The translations under genes and the position numbers were made by a program. Shown piece by piece: positions 48,595-59,604 of a stretch of DNA of 64,000 nt. Source of the stretch: DATJLY01 sp963729295 (GTDB taxonomy: Bacteria; Pseudomonadota; Alphaproteobacteria; ATCC43930; CGMCC-115725); assembly GCA_963729295.1 (NCBI GenBank), contig CAVSNJ010000014.1, positions 1 to 64,000 of the forward strand. Direction: 5' to 3'. Every line of letters begins with the position of its first letter. The first letter of the stretch is position 1. The notes under the pieces were generated by a model that was not told the DNA's origin, ran no database searches, and worked only from the letters and a program-made list of their open reading frames with translations.

Positions 48595-49618
48595 CTAGTT
48601 CTGAGCGGCAGCGCCGAGGCGTTTTGCGGCTTCCGCGACGATGCCCAGATCGGCGTATTTCTTCACGTCGATGTCGGATTTGAGGAAGCCGAGCTCGCGC
48701 TGCGTGTCGATATTGGCCTGCAGCACGGCGAGATCGGGCAGCCCGTTCGGGTTGCGATAATAGTCGTCCTTGGTGAAAAGCCACTGGTCGTAGAACTCGG
48801 GCTTCTGCTTCGTCATGTCGGCGACGAGCGCAATCGCCGTCCGCGCGATGCTGCGGCTCATAAACGTAGTGCAGCGTGCGGAGATAATCCTCCATGAAAT
48901 CGACGAGCGCCGCGCGGTGCTCCTTGATGTAGGCGCCGCGCACGACGCGCATGATCATCTCGGTCGGGCCCATGCCGTCCTTCTGCGTGAAGAGCGTGTG
49001 CGCGAAGGAGCGCAGCTCGGGATCGTAATCGAACGGCGAGGCGGCGGCGACCAGATCGACCTTGCCCTCCTTCAGCGTCGCCTTCATCTGCGGAAACGGC
49101 ACCTCGAGGATGGTCACGTCGCGCTTGTCGCGCATGTCGTGCTTGGCGAGATTGGCGCGCGAGCGCCATGTCGATGGCGCTGCCGGCCTCGTTGGTGGCC
49201 AGGACCTTGCCCTTCAGACCCTCGATCGTCTCGATCTTGCTGTCGTTGCGCACCATGTAGTCGTTGGTGTGATAGCCGTGCGTCCCGTCCATGAAGGAAT
49301 CGGCGATGACGCGGATGTCGGTGAGTCCCGCATTCTCGATCGCGATCGCGAAGCGTCGAATAGGCGATCGCCGCCATGTCGAGCTCGCCGGCCGCGAGCG
49401 CGGTCACGATGGTCGAAGTGCCGGAGAAATGCACAAGCTCGTGGCGCATAGCTCTTGCCGGCGTGCGGCGCGAGACCCGGCTTCGCCAGCATGACGGGCG
49501 CCAGGTCCGACGGCACCACGACCCAGCCGATGCGCAGCGGCGCCGGCTCCTCCGCGCGCGCGGCGGTCAGCGCAAGCGCCGCGAGCGCCGCACCTGCCGC
49601 AATCCGGAGCGAGCGCAT
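48595..49618 (-). CDS. ABC transporter substrate-binding protein, SsuA/NMT1-like (several frameshifts)
   Basis: About 335 residues. Signal peptide MRSLRIAAGAALAALALTAARA, then EEPAPLRIGWVVVPSDLAPV. Frame changes near 49465, 49355, 49165 and 48862 have to be joined. The rest reads VHFSGTSTIVTALAAGELDMA, DGTHGYHTNDYMVRNDSKIE, ILEVPFPQMKATLKEGKVDL and KKYADLGIVAEAAKRLGAA. This is a periplasmic binding protein of the nitrate/sulphonate/taurine type. It is between an FAD monooxygenase and a hydrolase on the same strand, so it may bring in the substrate of that pathway. No permease is adjacent. Confidence 0.82.
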
Positions 49619-49649
49619 TCCGTCCCCTCCCGTTCTTGTTGCGCCTCTT

Positions 49650-51269
49650 TTACGCCGCGCCGCGCACCGTGTCGATGATGCGTCGTGCGTCCGGCGACGT
49701 GATCGCCGCGCCAGGCGACGTGGCCGTCGGGCCGCACCAGCACGAGCTTGCTCTCATAAAGCCGCGCCGCGTCCCGATGTCGCAAGCTCGGTGAGCGTCA
49801 GCGGCACGCCGCACGCGCGCGCGGCCTCTTCGAGCGCGCCTGCATCGGCCGCGGCATCGAAGCGCAGCAGCACGAAGCCGCGTCCGAAAAGGTCGAGTGT
49901 CGATTTTCCCTCGCCGAGCCAGACATGCGGCGCGCGATGGCCGGGATGCGATGTCTGCTCGTAGGTCGAGACCGTGTCGGGCGGCTCTTTCGTGCCGTCG
50001 GGCACGATGACGGGCGAGCCCGCGTAGCGATAGCCCAGGTGAATGCCGATCGTGAACCATTCGTGCTTCATGAGCGCGCTGAATTTGAGGCCGAATTCCC
50101 GTTGCGCGCGCCTCGCCCGCGGGGCCCGGCAGAAAAGCCTCGGGCGGCACGCCCTCCTCGCGCGGCGACAGCATGCGGCGCAGATTGGCGCTCGCTTCGC
50201 GCACGTTGCGGATCGCGACCGGCCGGCGCTCGATCTCGTAGGTGGCGAGCAGGTTCTCTCCGCCCCAGCCGCGCAGCATCGCCTCGAGCTTCCAGCCGAG
50301 ATCGACCGCGTCCTGGATGCCCATGTTCATGCCGAAGCCGCCGGTCGGCGAGGTGAGGTGCGCGGCGTCGCCGGCGATGAAGACGCGCTGGCCGCCGTAG
50401 CGGTCGGCCACCAGCTCGCGCCGGATCCACGGCACGATGGTCAGCACCTCGAAATCGAAATCGCGCCCCACCGCCTTGACGATGAGCGCGCGCACCTCGT
50501 GCTCGTCATAGCTGCGCATGGTCGCGTCGCCGACGATCGAGAAGCGGAAGCGGTCGCGCCCGTTGATCGCGACGATGGTGGCGAAGGTGCCTTCGCTGCC
50601 GATGCAGATATAGCGATAGGCCTCGCCCTTGCCGTGCAGCGCCAAGAAATTCTCGCAGCGGAAGATGGCGTTGGTCGTGTAGGTGAGGACCGGGTTGCCC
50701 GACATCGCGATGCCGAGCGCCTGGCGCACCGTGCTCGCCGCGCCATCGCAGCCGACGAGATAGCGCGCCGTCATGGTCTCGCGCGCGCCGGTGCGCGGAT
50801 CGGCGATCGTCGCCGTCACGCCGCGCCCGTCCCGTTCGAACGCGATCAATTCGGCGTAATACCGCAGGCTCACATGCGGGAAGCTCGTGGCGAAGCGCTT
50901 CAGCACCGGGTCGAACATGTCCTGCGGGCAGCGCTCGCGATGCTGCGGGCTTTGCGGCGGCGGGCGCTCGCCGTTCATCGAGACGAAGCGGTCGCGCCCG
51001 AATTCGATGCCGGTGACGGACGAGACATAGACATTGTCCTGCCGGTAGTCGCGCGGATAAGGCGTCGCCTCGACCCACGGCACGATGCCCCAGCGCCGGC
51101 AGAACTCCATCGTGCGGATGCCGACGAGGTCCATCTTCGGCTGATAGATCGAGCCGTCGCCCTTCTCGATGAGAAGGCACGGGATGCCGCGCCAGCCGAG
51201 CTCGCCCGCGAGTGCGAGCCCGACCGGCCCGGCGCCGACGATGAGCACGGGTGTGTCGATTGTCGCCAT
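49650..51269 (-). CDS. FAD-dependent aromatic hydroxylase, PheA/TfdB family (frameshifted)
   Basis: About 540 residues from ATG 51269. FAD-binding GxGxxG: VLIVGAGPVGLALAGELG. The second motif LVGCDGAASTVRQALG and the third VFIAGDAAHLTSPTGGFGMN are complete, followed by the family block IQDAVDLGWKLEAMLRGW. The C-terminal thioredoxin-like part (FVLLRFDAAADAG, YESKLVLVRPDGHVAWRGD) is reached through frame changes near 50105, 49790 and 49715. It probably hydroxylates a phenolic or hydroxypyridine compound using NAD(P)H. It is divergent from the PEP-mutase-like gene with only 27 bp between the starts. Confidence 0.9.
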   Translation of the reverse strand: MATIDTPVLIVGAGPVGLALAGELGWRGIPCLLIEKGDGSIYQPKMDLVGIRTMEFCRRWGIVPWVEATPYPRDYRQDNVYVSSVTGIEFGRDRFVSMNGERPPPQSPQHRERCPQDMFDPVLKRFATSFPHVSLRYYAELIAFERDGRGVTATIADPRTGARETMTARYLVGCDGAASTVRQALGIAMSGNPVLTYTTNAIFRCENFLALHGKGEAYRYICIGSEGTFATIVAINGRDRFRFSIVGDATMRSYDEHEVRALIVKAVGRDFDFEVLTIVPWIRRELVADRYGGQRVFIAGDAAHLTSPTGGFGMNMGIQDAVDLGWKLEAMLRGWGGENLLATYEIERRPVAIRNVREASANLRRMLSPREEGVPPEAFLPGPAGEARATGIRPQIQRAHEARMVHDRHSPGLSLRGLARHRARRHERAARHGLDLRADIASRPSRAACLARRGKIDTRPFRTRLRAAALRCRGRCRRARRGRARVRRAADAHRACDIGTRRGFMRASSCWCGPTATSPGAAITSPDARRIIDTVRGAA

Positions 51270-51296
51270 TCTCGGCTTGGCCTAAGGTCGGATCAC

Positions 51297-52166
51297 ATGA
51301 GCGATCTCAACAAAGCACTGCGCCGCGCGCTTCACAAGGGCGCCGGTGCGATCGTCCCGGGCGCGGCCGACGCGCTCGCCGCGCGCCTCATCGAGCGCCT
51401 GGGTTTTCCCGCCGTCTATGTCACCGGCGCCGGCCTCGCCAATGCCTATCTCGGCGTGCCCGATATCGGCCTCGTCACGCTCACCGAGCTTGCCGCCAAC
51501 GTCGCCGCCATGCGCGAGGCGGTCGCGCTGCCGCTTATCGTCGATGCCGACACGGGCTTCGGCAATGCGTTGAACGTCGCGCGCACGATCCGCGTGCTGG
51601 AGCGCGCCGGCGCCAACGCCATGCAGCTCGAGGACCAGGAGTTCCCGAAGCGCTGCGGCCATTTCGCCGGCAAGACGGTGATCCCCGCCGGCGAGATGGC
51701 GGCCAAGGTGCGCGCCGCGGTCGATGCGCGGCGCGACCCGGATTTCCTCGTCATCGCCCGCACCGATGCGATCGCGCCCAACGGCATCGGGGACGCGCTC
51801 GCCCGCGCCGAGCTTTATATCGAGGCGGGCGCCGATCTGACCTTCGTCGAGGCGCCGCGGAGCGAGGCCGACATGGCGCGCATCCCGGCAGCGCTCGCCG
51901 TGCCGCAGGTCGCTAACCTGGTGGTCGGCGGCCTCACGCCGGTGCTGCCGCGCGAAAAGCTTCAGTCGATGGGCTTCGCGCTCGTGCTCTATGCCAACGT
52001 GGCGCTGCAGGCGGCGCTTTTCGGCATGAAGGATGTGCTCGGCCATTTGCGCGAGACCGGCGCGCTCGACGGCGTCGCGGCTCGCCTCATGCCGTTCGCC
52101 GAGCGCCAGGACCTCGTCGGCAAGCCCGATTGGGACGCGCTCGAGGCGCGCTACACGCCCAAATAG
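51297..52166 (+). CDS. Isocitrate lyase/PEP mutase family lyase
   Basis: A 289-residue protein, intact. The TIM-barrel signature is GFPAVYVTGAGLANAYLG, PLIVDADTGFGNALNVART and QLEDQEFPKRCGHFAGKTVI (catalytic Cys loop KRCGH). Asp residues in DADTG and ED bind Mg2+. Also FLVIARTDAIAPNG. The family includes 2-methylisocitrate lyase, oxaloacetate decarboxylase and 2,3-dimethylmalate lyase; I cannot choose between them. It cleaves a carbon-carbon bond in a 2-hydroxy-dicarboxylate or similar acid. Its 3' end overlaps the convergent LivF gene by 16 bp. Confidence 0.9.
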   Translation: MSDLNKALRRALHKGAGAIVPGAADALAARLIERLGFPAVYVTGAGLANAYLGVPDIGLVTLTELAANVAAMREAVALPLIVDADTGFGNALNVARTIRVLERAGANAMQLEDQEFPKRCGHFAGKTVIPAGEMAAKVRAAVDARRDPDFLVIARTDAIAPNGIGDALARAELYIEAGADLTFVEAPRSEADMARIPAALAVPQVANLVVGGLTPVLPREKLQSMGFALVLYANVALQAALFGMKDVLGHLRETGALDGVAARLMPFAERQDLVGKPDWDALEARYTPK

Positions 52167-52859
52167 CGGTGCTGCAGCTCGACGTCGGCGGCGAGCGCAG
52201 CGGACGTTCCCTGCCACACGATCTGGCCTTTTTCGAGCACATAGTGGCGGTCGGCGATGCGATTGAGCGCGGCGACGTTCTTGTCGATCACCAGGATCGA
52301 CTGGCCCGCCGCCTTCAGGGTCGCGAGCGCGCGCCAGATTTCCTGGCGCACCAGCGGCGCCAATCCCTCCGTCGCCTCGTCCAGGATGAGGAGCCGCGGA
52401 TTGGTCATGAGCGCGCGGCCCACGGCCAGCATCTGCTGCTCGCCGCCCGAGAGGAGCGCGCCGAACGCGTCGAGCCGCGGGGCGAGCGCCGGAAAAAGCC
52501 GCAGCACCGCATCGAGGTCCCAGCGCCGCGCGCCCGCCGCCGTGGCGGTCGGCGGCCGTGGCGACGAGGTTCTCGCGCACGGTGAGGTTGGGAAAGACCT
52601 GCCGCCCTTCCGGCACGAGGCCGAGCCCGAGCTGCGCGATGCGATAGGACGGCCAGCCCGCGATCTCGGTTCCCTCGAAGCGGATGGTGCCGGCGGCGGG
52701 CGGCACGATCCCCATCACCGCGCCGACCGTCGTGGTCTTGCCCATGCCGTTCCGGCCCAACAGCGTCACCACCTCGCCCGCGGCGATCGCGAACGAGATG
52801 CCGAACAGGACCTGGCTTTCGCCATAGCGCGCGCTGAGGTTCTGCACCTCGAGCATCAT
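52151..52859 (-). CDS. Branched-chain-type ABC transporter ATP-binding protein, LivF-like (frameshifted)
   Basis: About 235 residues. Walker A is LLGRNGMGKTTTVGAVMG, and GLGLVPEGRQVFPNLTVREN is a LivF hallmark. After a frame change near 52,540 come the ABC signature LLSGGEQQMLAVGRALM, Walker B LLILDEATEGLAP and ILVIDKNVAAL, where the expected switch His is Asn-Val. LivF normally works with LivG, LivH, LivM and a binding protein. None of those is adjacent on this strand, so partners are missing from the window or lie elsewhere. ATG 52859 or 52856. Confidence 0.88.
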
Positions 52860-52900
52860 CCGGCATTCTTGTCATTGCGCGCGCAGCGAAGCAATCTCCA

Positions 52901-54106
52901 GTGATGCCACGCGCCTTGGTGATCGGCGGTTCGGTCGGCGGCCTTTTCGCCGCGTTGCTTCTGCGCGAGATCGGCTGGGACGTCGCCGTCTACGAGAAGA
53001 CGGCGGGCGATCTTTCCGGCCGCGGCGCCGGGCTCGGCCTCTCGAATGAGCTGTTCCAGGTGCTGCGCCGCGTCGGCGCGGAGATTTCGCCTTCGACCGG
53101 CGTTCCGGTCGCCGCGCTGCTGTGGCTCGATCGCGCCGGCCGGCCGGTGCTGCGCATCGCGCGGCCGTGGCTCACCGGCGCGTGGTCGAGGATCTATCGC
53201 CCGCTGCGCGCCGCGGTGCCGGACGAAATCGTCTTTCCCGGACGCGCGCTCGAGCGCGTCGAGCAGGACGGAACGGGTGTCGTCGCGCATTTCGCCGATG
53301 GCGGGCGCGAGGCGGGAGATTTGCTCGTCGGAGCCGACGGCGTCCATTCGACCGTGCGGCGCCAGTTCCTGCCGGACATCGCGGCGCGCTATGCCGGCTA
53401 TGTCGCCTGGCGCGGCGTCATCGAGGAGAGCGAGCTCACGGCGTCCGAGCACGCGCTGCTCTCCGACAGCATCGTGTTCGCCTTTCCCGCCGGCGAAATG
53501 AGCCTGTCGATGCCGATCCCCGGCCGCGACGACGACGTGCGCCCGGGCCATCGCCGCTATTACTTCATCTGGTATCGCCCGGCCGACGTGGCGCGGCTCG
53601 GCGCCCTCATGACCGACGAGACGGGGCGCGCGCACGAGTTCGCGATCCCGCCGCCGCTCATTCGCGGCGACGCGATCGCCGCCATGCGCGCCGAGGCTCG
53701 GGCGCTGCTGCCGCCCGTCGTATCCTCCATCGTCGCGCGCGCGGCGCAGCCGCTCCTCCAGGCGGTCACCGATCTCGAGGTGCCGCGCATGGTGTGGGGC
53801 CGTGCCGCGCTTTTGGGCGACGCCGCCTTCATCGCGCGCCCGCACGTCGCGGCCGGCGTCACCAAGGCCGCGCTCGATGCCGTCGCGCTCGCCGAGGCCC
53901 TGGCGGCCGCGCCCAATGACATCGACGGCGCGCTCGCCCGCTTCGAGCGCGAGCGCCGCGCGTTCGGCCAGGCGCTGGTCGATTACTCGCGCACGCTCGG
54001 CGCCGCCTCGCTCGCGCCCGACGGGATACGCGATCCGGAGCAGGTGATGCGCCGCTATGGCGCCCCGCACCTCGTCGGCGACAGCGACGGCAGCGCGCTC
54101 GCCTGA
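52901..54106 (+). CDS. FAD-dependent monooxygenase, UbiH/2,6-dihydroxypyridine-hydroxylase-like
   Basis: A 401-residue protein, intact. FAD motif: ALVIGGSVGGLFAALLLREIG. Middle motif: LLVGADGVHSTVRRQFLP. Third motif: AALLGDAAFIARPHVAAGV. The segment SGRGAGLGLSNELFQVL resembles 2,6-dihydroxypyridine 3-monooxygenase and salicylate-hydroxylase relatives. Start is GTG 52901 or ATG 52904. It is divergent from LivF. Substrate is not certain; with the neighbouring hydroxylase and lyase it suggests heterocycle or aromatic catabolism. Confidence 0.88.
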   Translation: MMPRALVIGGSVGGLFAALLLREIGWDVAVYEKTAGDLSGRGAGLGLSNELFQVLRRVGAEISPSTGVPVAALLWLDRAGRPVLRIARPWLTGAWSRIYRPLRAAVPDEIVFPGRALERVEQDGTGVVAHFADGGREAGDLLVGADGVHSTVRRQFLPDIAARYAGYVAWRGVIEESELTASEHALLSDSIVFAFPAGEMSLSMPIPGRDDDVRPGHRRYYFIWYRPADVARLGALMTDETGRAHEFAIPPPLIRGDAIAAMRAEARALLPPVVSSIVARAAQPLLQAVTDLEVPRMVWGRAALLGDAAFIARPHVAAGVTKAALDAVALAEALAAAPNDIDGALARFERERRAFGQALVDYSRTLGAASLAPDGIRDPEQVMRRYGAPHLVGDSDGSALA

Positions 54107-54215
54107 GCCCATTCCATGCGTCCCACGATTGGCAGGAATGCTTTGGGTGGGCTTCCCATATAGGACAGCCGTGCTTACCTTTACCGCAGTGCAACATCAA
54201 CTGCGGAGAAAAGAC

Positions 54216-54425
54216 ATGTTTTCCAGTCTTTTCAAGGCCTTGGCCGAGCGCTACGAGGAGTGGCGCCGGCGCGAGCAGGCCTATCGTGAGCTTTCCGCCC
54301 TCGATGACCGCTCGCTCTCCGACATCGGCATCAGCCGGTCGGAAATCCCCTATGTCCTGGCGCGCTCGGAGCGGACCGTGCCGCCCGCGGGAGCGCCGAT
54401 TCGCGGCTTCCGCCACGCCGCGTAA
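54216..54425 (+). CDS. DUF1127 domain-containing small protein
   Basis: A 69-residue protein from ATG 54216 after GGAGAA. The core EWRRREQAYRELSALDDRSLSDIGISRSEIPYVL is the typical DUF1127 motif (arginine-rich helix, then LSDIGISRSEI). In related alphaproteobacteria such small proteins bind RNA and affect phosphate metabolism and small-RNA turnover. A longer in-frame open region upstream (from 54057) lies partly in the monooxygenase gene and is not used. Confidence 0.88.
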   Translation: MFSSLFKALAERYEEWRRREQAYRELSALDDRSLSDIGISRSEIPYVLARSERTVPPAGAPIRGFRHAA

Positions 54426-54474
54426 GGCAGCGGCCACTCGACGCTGAGGCGCCGCTCGGGCAAAGTAGCGGACC

Positions 54475-55434
54475 ATGGCGCATGCCGATGGTCATGAGCA
54501 CGTACACCTTGGCGGCCACGATCATGGCCGCCATGGCCACGCGCACCATCATCACCATCACGACGCCACGCCCGCCCTTCTTGCTATAGGCACCGCGCTC
54601 AATCTCGCGTTCTGCGCCGTCGAGGCGGCCTATGGCGTGCTCGGCAATTCGATCGCGCTTCTGGCCGATGCCGGTCACAACCTCGCCGATGTGCTGAGCC
54701 TCGCCGCGGCCTGGGCCGCGAGCCTCCTGGCGCGGCGCATCCCGAGCGCGCGCTACACATACGGTCTCGGCAGCTTCTCGATCCTGGTTGCGCTCTTCAA
54801 CGCGATCATCCTCTTGATCGCGGTCGGCGCGATCATCCTCGAGGCGGCCGAGCGGCTCGCCGCGCCGGTGCCGGTCATGGGTGTCACCGTGGTCGTGGTG
54901 GCGCTCGTCGGCGTCGCCCTCAATGGCGTGACGGCGCTTCTGCTCGGCCGCGCCGCGCAATCGGATCTGAACGTGCGCGCGGCCTACACGCACATGGCGG
55001 CCGACGCGGCGGTGAGCCTTGGCGTCGCGATATCGGGCGGCGTCATCCTGCTGACCGGCTGGCAGCGGCTCGATCCCATCGTCAGCATCGTGGTGGCGCT
55101 CGTCATCGTCATCGCCACGTGGCGCCTCCTGCGCCAGTCGCTCGACATGGCGCTCGACGCCGTGCCGGCGACGATCGACGCCGAGCGCGTGCGCGAGCAT
55201 CTGGCGCGATTGAGCGGCGTTTCCGCCGTGCACGATCTCCACATCTGGCCGATGAGCACGACCGAGACGGCGCTCACCGCGCATCTCGTGATGCCGGCGG
55301 GCCATCCCGGCGACGAGACCCTGGCCGAGATCGCGACCGGCCTGTTCGATCGCTTCGCCATCGGCCACGTCACCATCCAGGTCGAGATCGATCCCGAGCA
55401 CGCCTGCCGGCTCGCGCCCGACCACGTGGTCTAG
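54475..55434 (+). CDS. Cation diffusion facilitator, Zn/Co/Cd exporter (CzcD-like)
   Basis: A 319-residue protein. The N-terminus is extremely His-rich (GHEHVHLGGHDHGRHGHAH), a cytoplasmic metal-binding tail. Six membrane helices follow. The transport site has His/Asp pairs in LLADAGHNLADVLSL and THMAADAAVSLGV. The cytoplasmic C-terminal domain includes VSAVHDLHIWPMSTTETALT. It exports divalent metal, most likely zinc, in exchange for protons. It starts 49 bp after DUF1127 and converges with uppP after 3 bp. Confidence 0.94.
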   Translation: MAHADGHEHVHLGGHDHGRHGHAHHHHHHDATPALLAIGTALNLAFCAVEAAYGVLGNSIALLADAGHNLADVLSLAAAWAASLLARRIPSARYTYGLGSFSILVALFNAIILLIAVGAIILEAAERLAAPVPVMGVTVVVVALVGVALNGVTALLLGRAAQSDLNVRAAYTHMAADAAVSLGVAISGGVILLTGWQRLDPIVSIVVALVIVIATWRLLRQSLDMALDAVPATIDAERVREHLARLSGVSAVHDLHIWPMSTTETALTAHLVMPAGHPGDETLAEIATGLFDRFAIGHVTIQVEIDPEHACRLAPDHVV

Positions 55435-55437
55435 CTC

Positions 55438-56271
55438 TCACACCACGAACAGCAGCAGCCCCAGCGCGAGCGCGCCCGCCGCCCAGCAGTAATAGGCGAA
55501 CGGGTCGAGCGCCTCGAAATCGTGCCGCCGGAAATAGCGCATGAGGAAGGCGACGCTCGCGAAGGCGGTGATGCCGGCGACGATGCCAGCGATCCAGGCG
55601 ACGCCGCCGATTGCCGTGTGCGCGTGCATGAGCTTCGGCACTTCGAGCACGGCCGCGCCCAGGATCACGGGCGTGGCGATGAGGAACGAGAAATGCGCCG
55701 CCTCGCGGTGGTGGAAGCCCATGAGCAGCCCGCCCACCATGGTCGCGCCCGAGCGCGAGATGCCGGGAATGAGCGCCGTGCTTTGCCACAGCCCGATCAC
55801 GAGCGCCTCGCCCCAGTGCATCTCGGTGAGCGTGCGCTCGCCGGCGCGGCGCCGCAGCCGCTCGCCCGCGAACAGCACGAAGCCGTTGACGATGAGGAAC
55901 GCCGCCGCCACCGCCGGCGCGCCGAACAGCGCGCGGAACCATTTCTCCAGCGCAAATCCCAGGATCACCGCCGGAATGGTCGCCACCACGATGAGGATGA
56001 GGAGGCGCCAGTTGGCGCGCCGCTCGTCGGGCTCGCCCGCGCCGACGACCGCCGTCGCGATGTCCCACCAGTCGCGCCAGAAATAGCCCAGCAGCGCCGC
56101 CGCCGTGCCGAGATGCAGCACCACGAGGAACGGCAGGTAGTCGGGCGCGTCCTGGTCGATGTGCCAGCCCAGAAGCCTCGGCAGGATGACGGCATGGCCG
56201 AGGCTCGAGACCGGGAACAGCTCGGTCACGCCTTGCAGGATGGCGGTGATGATCGCTTGCAACGCAGTCAT
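55438..56271 (-). CDS. uppP: Undecaprenyl-diphosphate phosphatase UppP
   Basis: A 277-residue membrane enzyme recycling the undecaprenyl carrier for peptidoglycan and other envelope polymers. Active-site motifs: ILQGVTELFPVSSLGHAVIL and LIPGISRSGATMVGGLLMGF. About eight helices. Start ATG 56271. Its start overlaps the prmA stop by 4 bp (ATGA), so it is read after prmA in the same operon. Confidence 0.95.
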   Translation of the reverse strand: MTALQAIITAILQGVTELFPVSSLGHAVILPRLLGWHIDQDAPDYLPFLVVLHLGTAAALLGYFWRDWWDIATAVVGAGEPDERRANWRLLILIVVATIPAVILGFALEKWFRALFGAPAVAAAFLIVNGFVLFAGERLRRRAGERTLTEMHWGEALVIGLWQSTALIPGISRSGATMVGGLLMGFHHREAAHFSFLIATPVILGAAVLEVPKLMHAHTAIGGVAWIAGIVAGITAFASVAFLMRYFRRHDFEALDPFAYYCWAAGALALGLLLFVV

Positions 56272-57160
56272 GGGGTGGATTTGCTCCGCGATACGATGAG
56301 AGTGGACCAGCCGTCGACGACGATGCGCCGGCACAGGACGAAGCGGCGCGCGCGATGCGCCGCGAGCACGGCGCTTTCCTGCCACGGCAGGAAGCCGCCG
56401 AGGACGGCGACGCCGCCCGGCGCGAGCGCGCGGGCGAGATCGCGCGCCATCGTCATCAGCGGCCGCGCCAGGATGTTGGCGAGCACGAGATCGTAAGGCG
56501 CCCGCCGCGCGAGCACGCGCTCGCGGTAGGAGCGTGCGCGCTTGGGCGCGAGAAGCGGGCGAAGCCCGTTCGCCCGGGCATTGCGCGATGCGACGCGCAC
56601 CGCCTCGGGATCGATGTCGCAAGGGCGACGCCGCCGCGCCGCCACGTCTTGGCCGCGGCCATCGCCAGAATCCCGGTGCCGCAGCCCATGTCGAGCACGC
56701 GGCGAAAACGCCGCCGCCGCGCGAGCCGGTCAAGCGCGATAAGGCAGCCGCGCGTGGTCCCGTGCTCGCCGGTGCCGAACGCGGTCGCGGCGTCGATCAC
56801 GAGCGCGATGCGGCCCGCCGCCGCGCGCCCGCGCCAGCCGTCGGATGGACGAAATAGCGGCCCGCCGCGACCGGGGCGAAGCTCTTCTGGTTCTCGTCGA
56901 GCCAGTCGCGCGCGGGCAGGCGCTCGATCAGGAAGGGCGGCGCGTCATCCTCGCCGAGCCATGGCAGCGCGAGATTGGCCGCGATCGCCGCGCGGTCGGG
57001 TTCCTTCCGCGTCAATCCCTCGATGCGCCAATCGTCGCCGCGCGCCGAACGCGCTCACGCTTTCGACGACGGGATCGAGCGCGCGCGCCGCGGCTTCGGC
57101 GCGGTCGGCATCGCGCACGCTCAAGAGGACGCGCCACAGCGCGCTGCCAGCCCTCGCCAC
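56268..57160 (-). CDS. prmA: Ribosomal protein L11 methyltransferase (frameshifted)
   Basis: About 297 residues from GTG 57160. The N-terminal substrate-binding part is ALWRVLLSVRDADRAEAAARAL and WLDENQKSFAPVAAGRYFVHP. The AdoMet domain has VIDAATAFGTGEHGTTRGCL, VLDMGCGTGILAMAAA, the DIDPEAVRVASRNARANGL strand and the LVLANILARPL motif. Frame changes near 57050, 56840 and 56630 have to be joined. It trimethylates ribosomal protein L11. It lies 4 bp downstream of the UvrD-like helicase and overlaps uppP. Confidence 0.88.
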
Positions 57161-57164
57161 GGGC

Positions 57165-59391
<2,227 letters not shown>

Positions 59392-59420
59392 GACGGCGCT
59401 TATAGCTTAGCCGTGCGCTT

Positions 59421-59550
59421 TCAGCCATCGGCCGTCAGGCCTTCTTTTGCATCCGCGAGTCGCCGCCAAAGCGCGATTTTCGGGCGTTTTCGCGCGCCCG
59501 CCGATGGCTGACAGCCGATCGCCGATCGCTGACGGCGGATAGCTGACAGC
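59421..59550. repeat. Inverted and direct short repeats between uvrD and the permease gene
   Basis: A perfect 12-bp inverted repeat TCAGCCATCGGC (59421-59432) / GCCGATGGCTGA (59500-59511) is followed by GCTGACAGC at 59507 and 59542 and GCTGACGGC at 59528. The region 59,392-59,604 lies between divergent genes, so promoters should be here too. It resembles dispersed intergenic repeats. Confidence 0.5.
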
Positions 59551-59604
59551 TCCGCGTGCGATAGCTGTTAAAATCCCCGATCCCCGGAAACCCGGTTCCG
59601 TCCC

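Noticed and set aside
50043..51296. Long 5' extension of the PEP-mutase-like frame
   Set aside because: The extension is antisense to the FAD hydroxylase and unlike any protein; ATG 51297 gives the family start.
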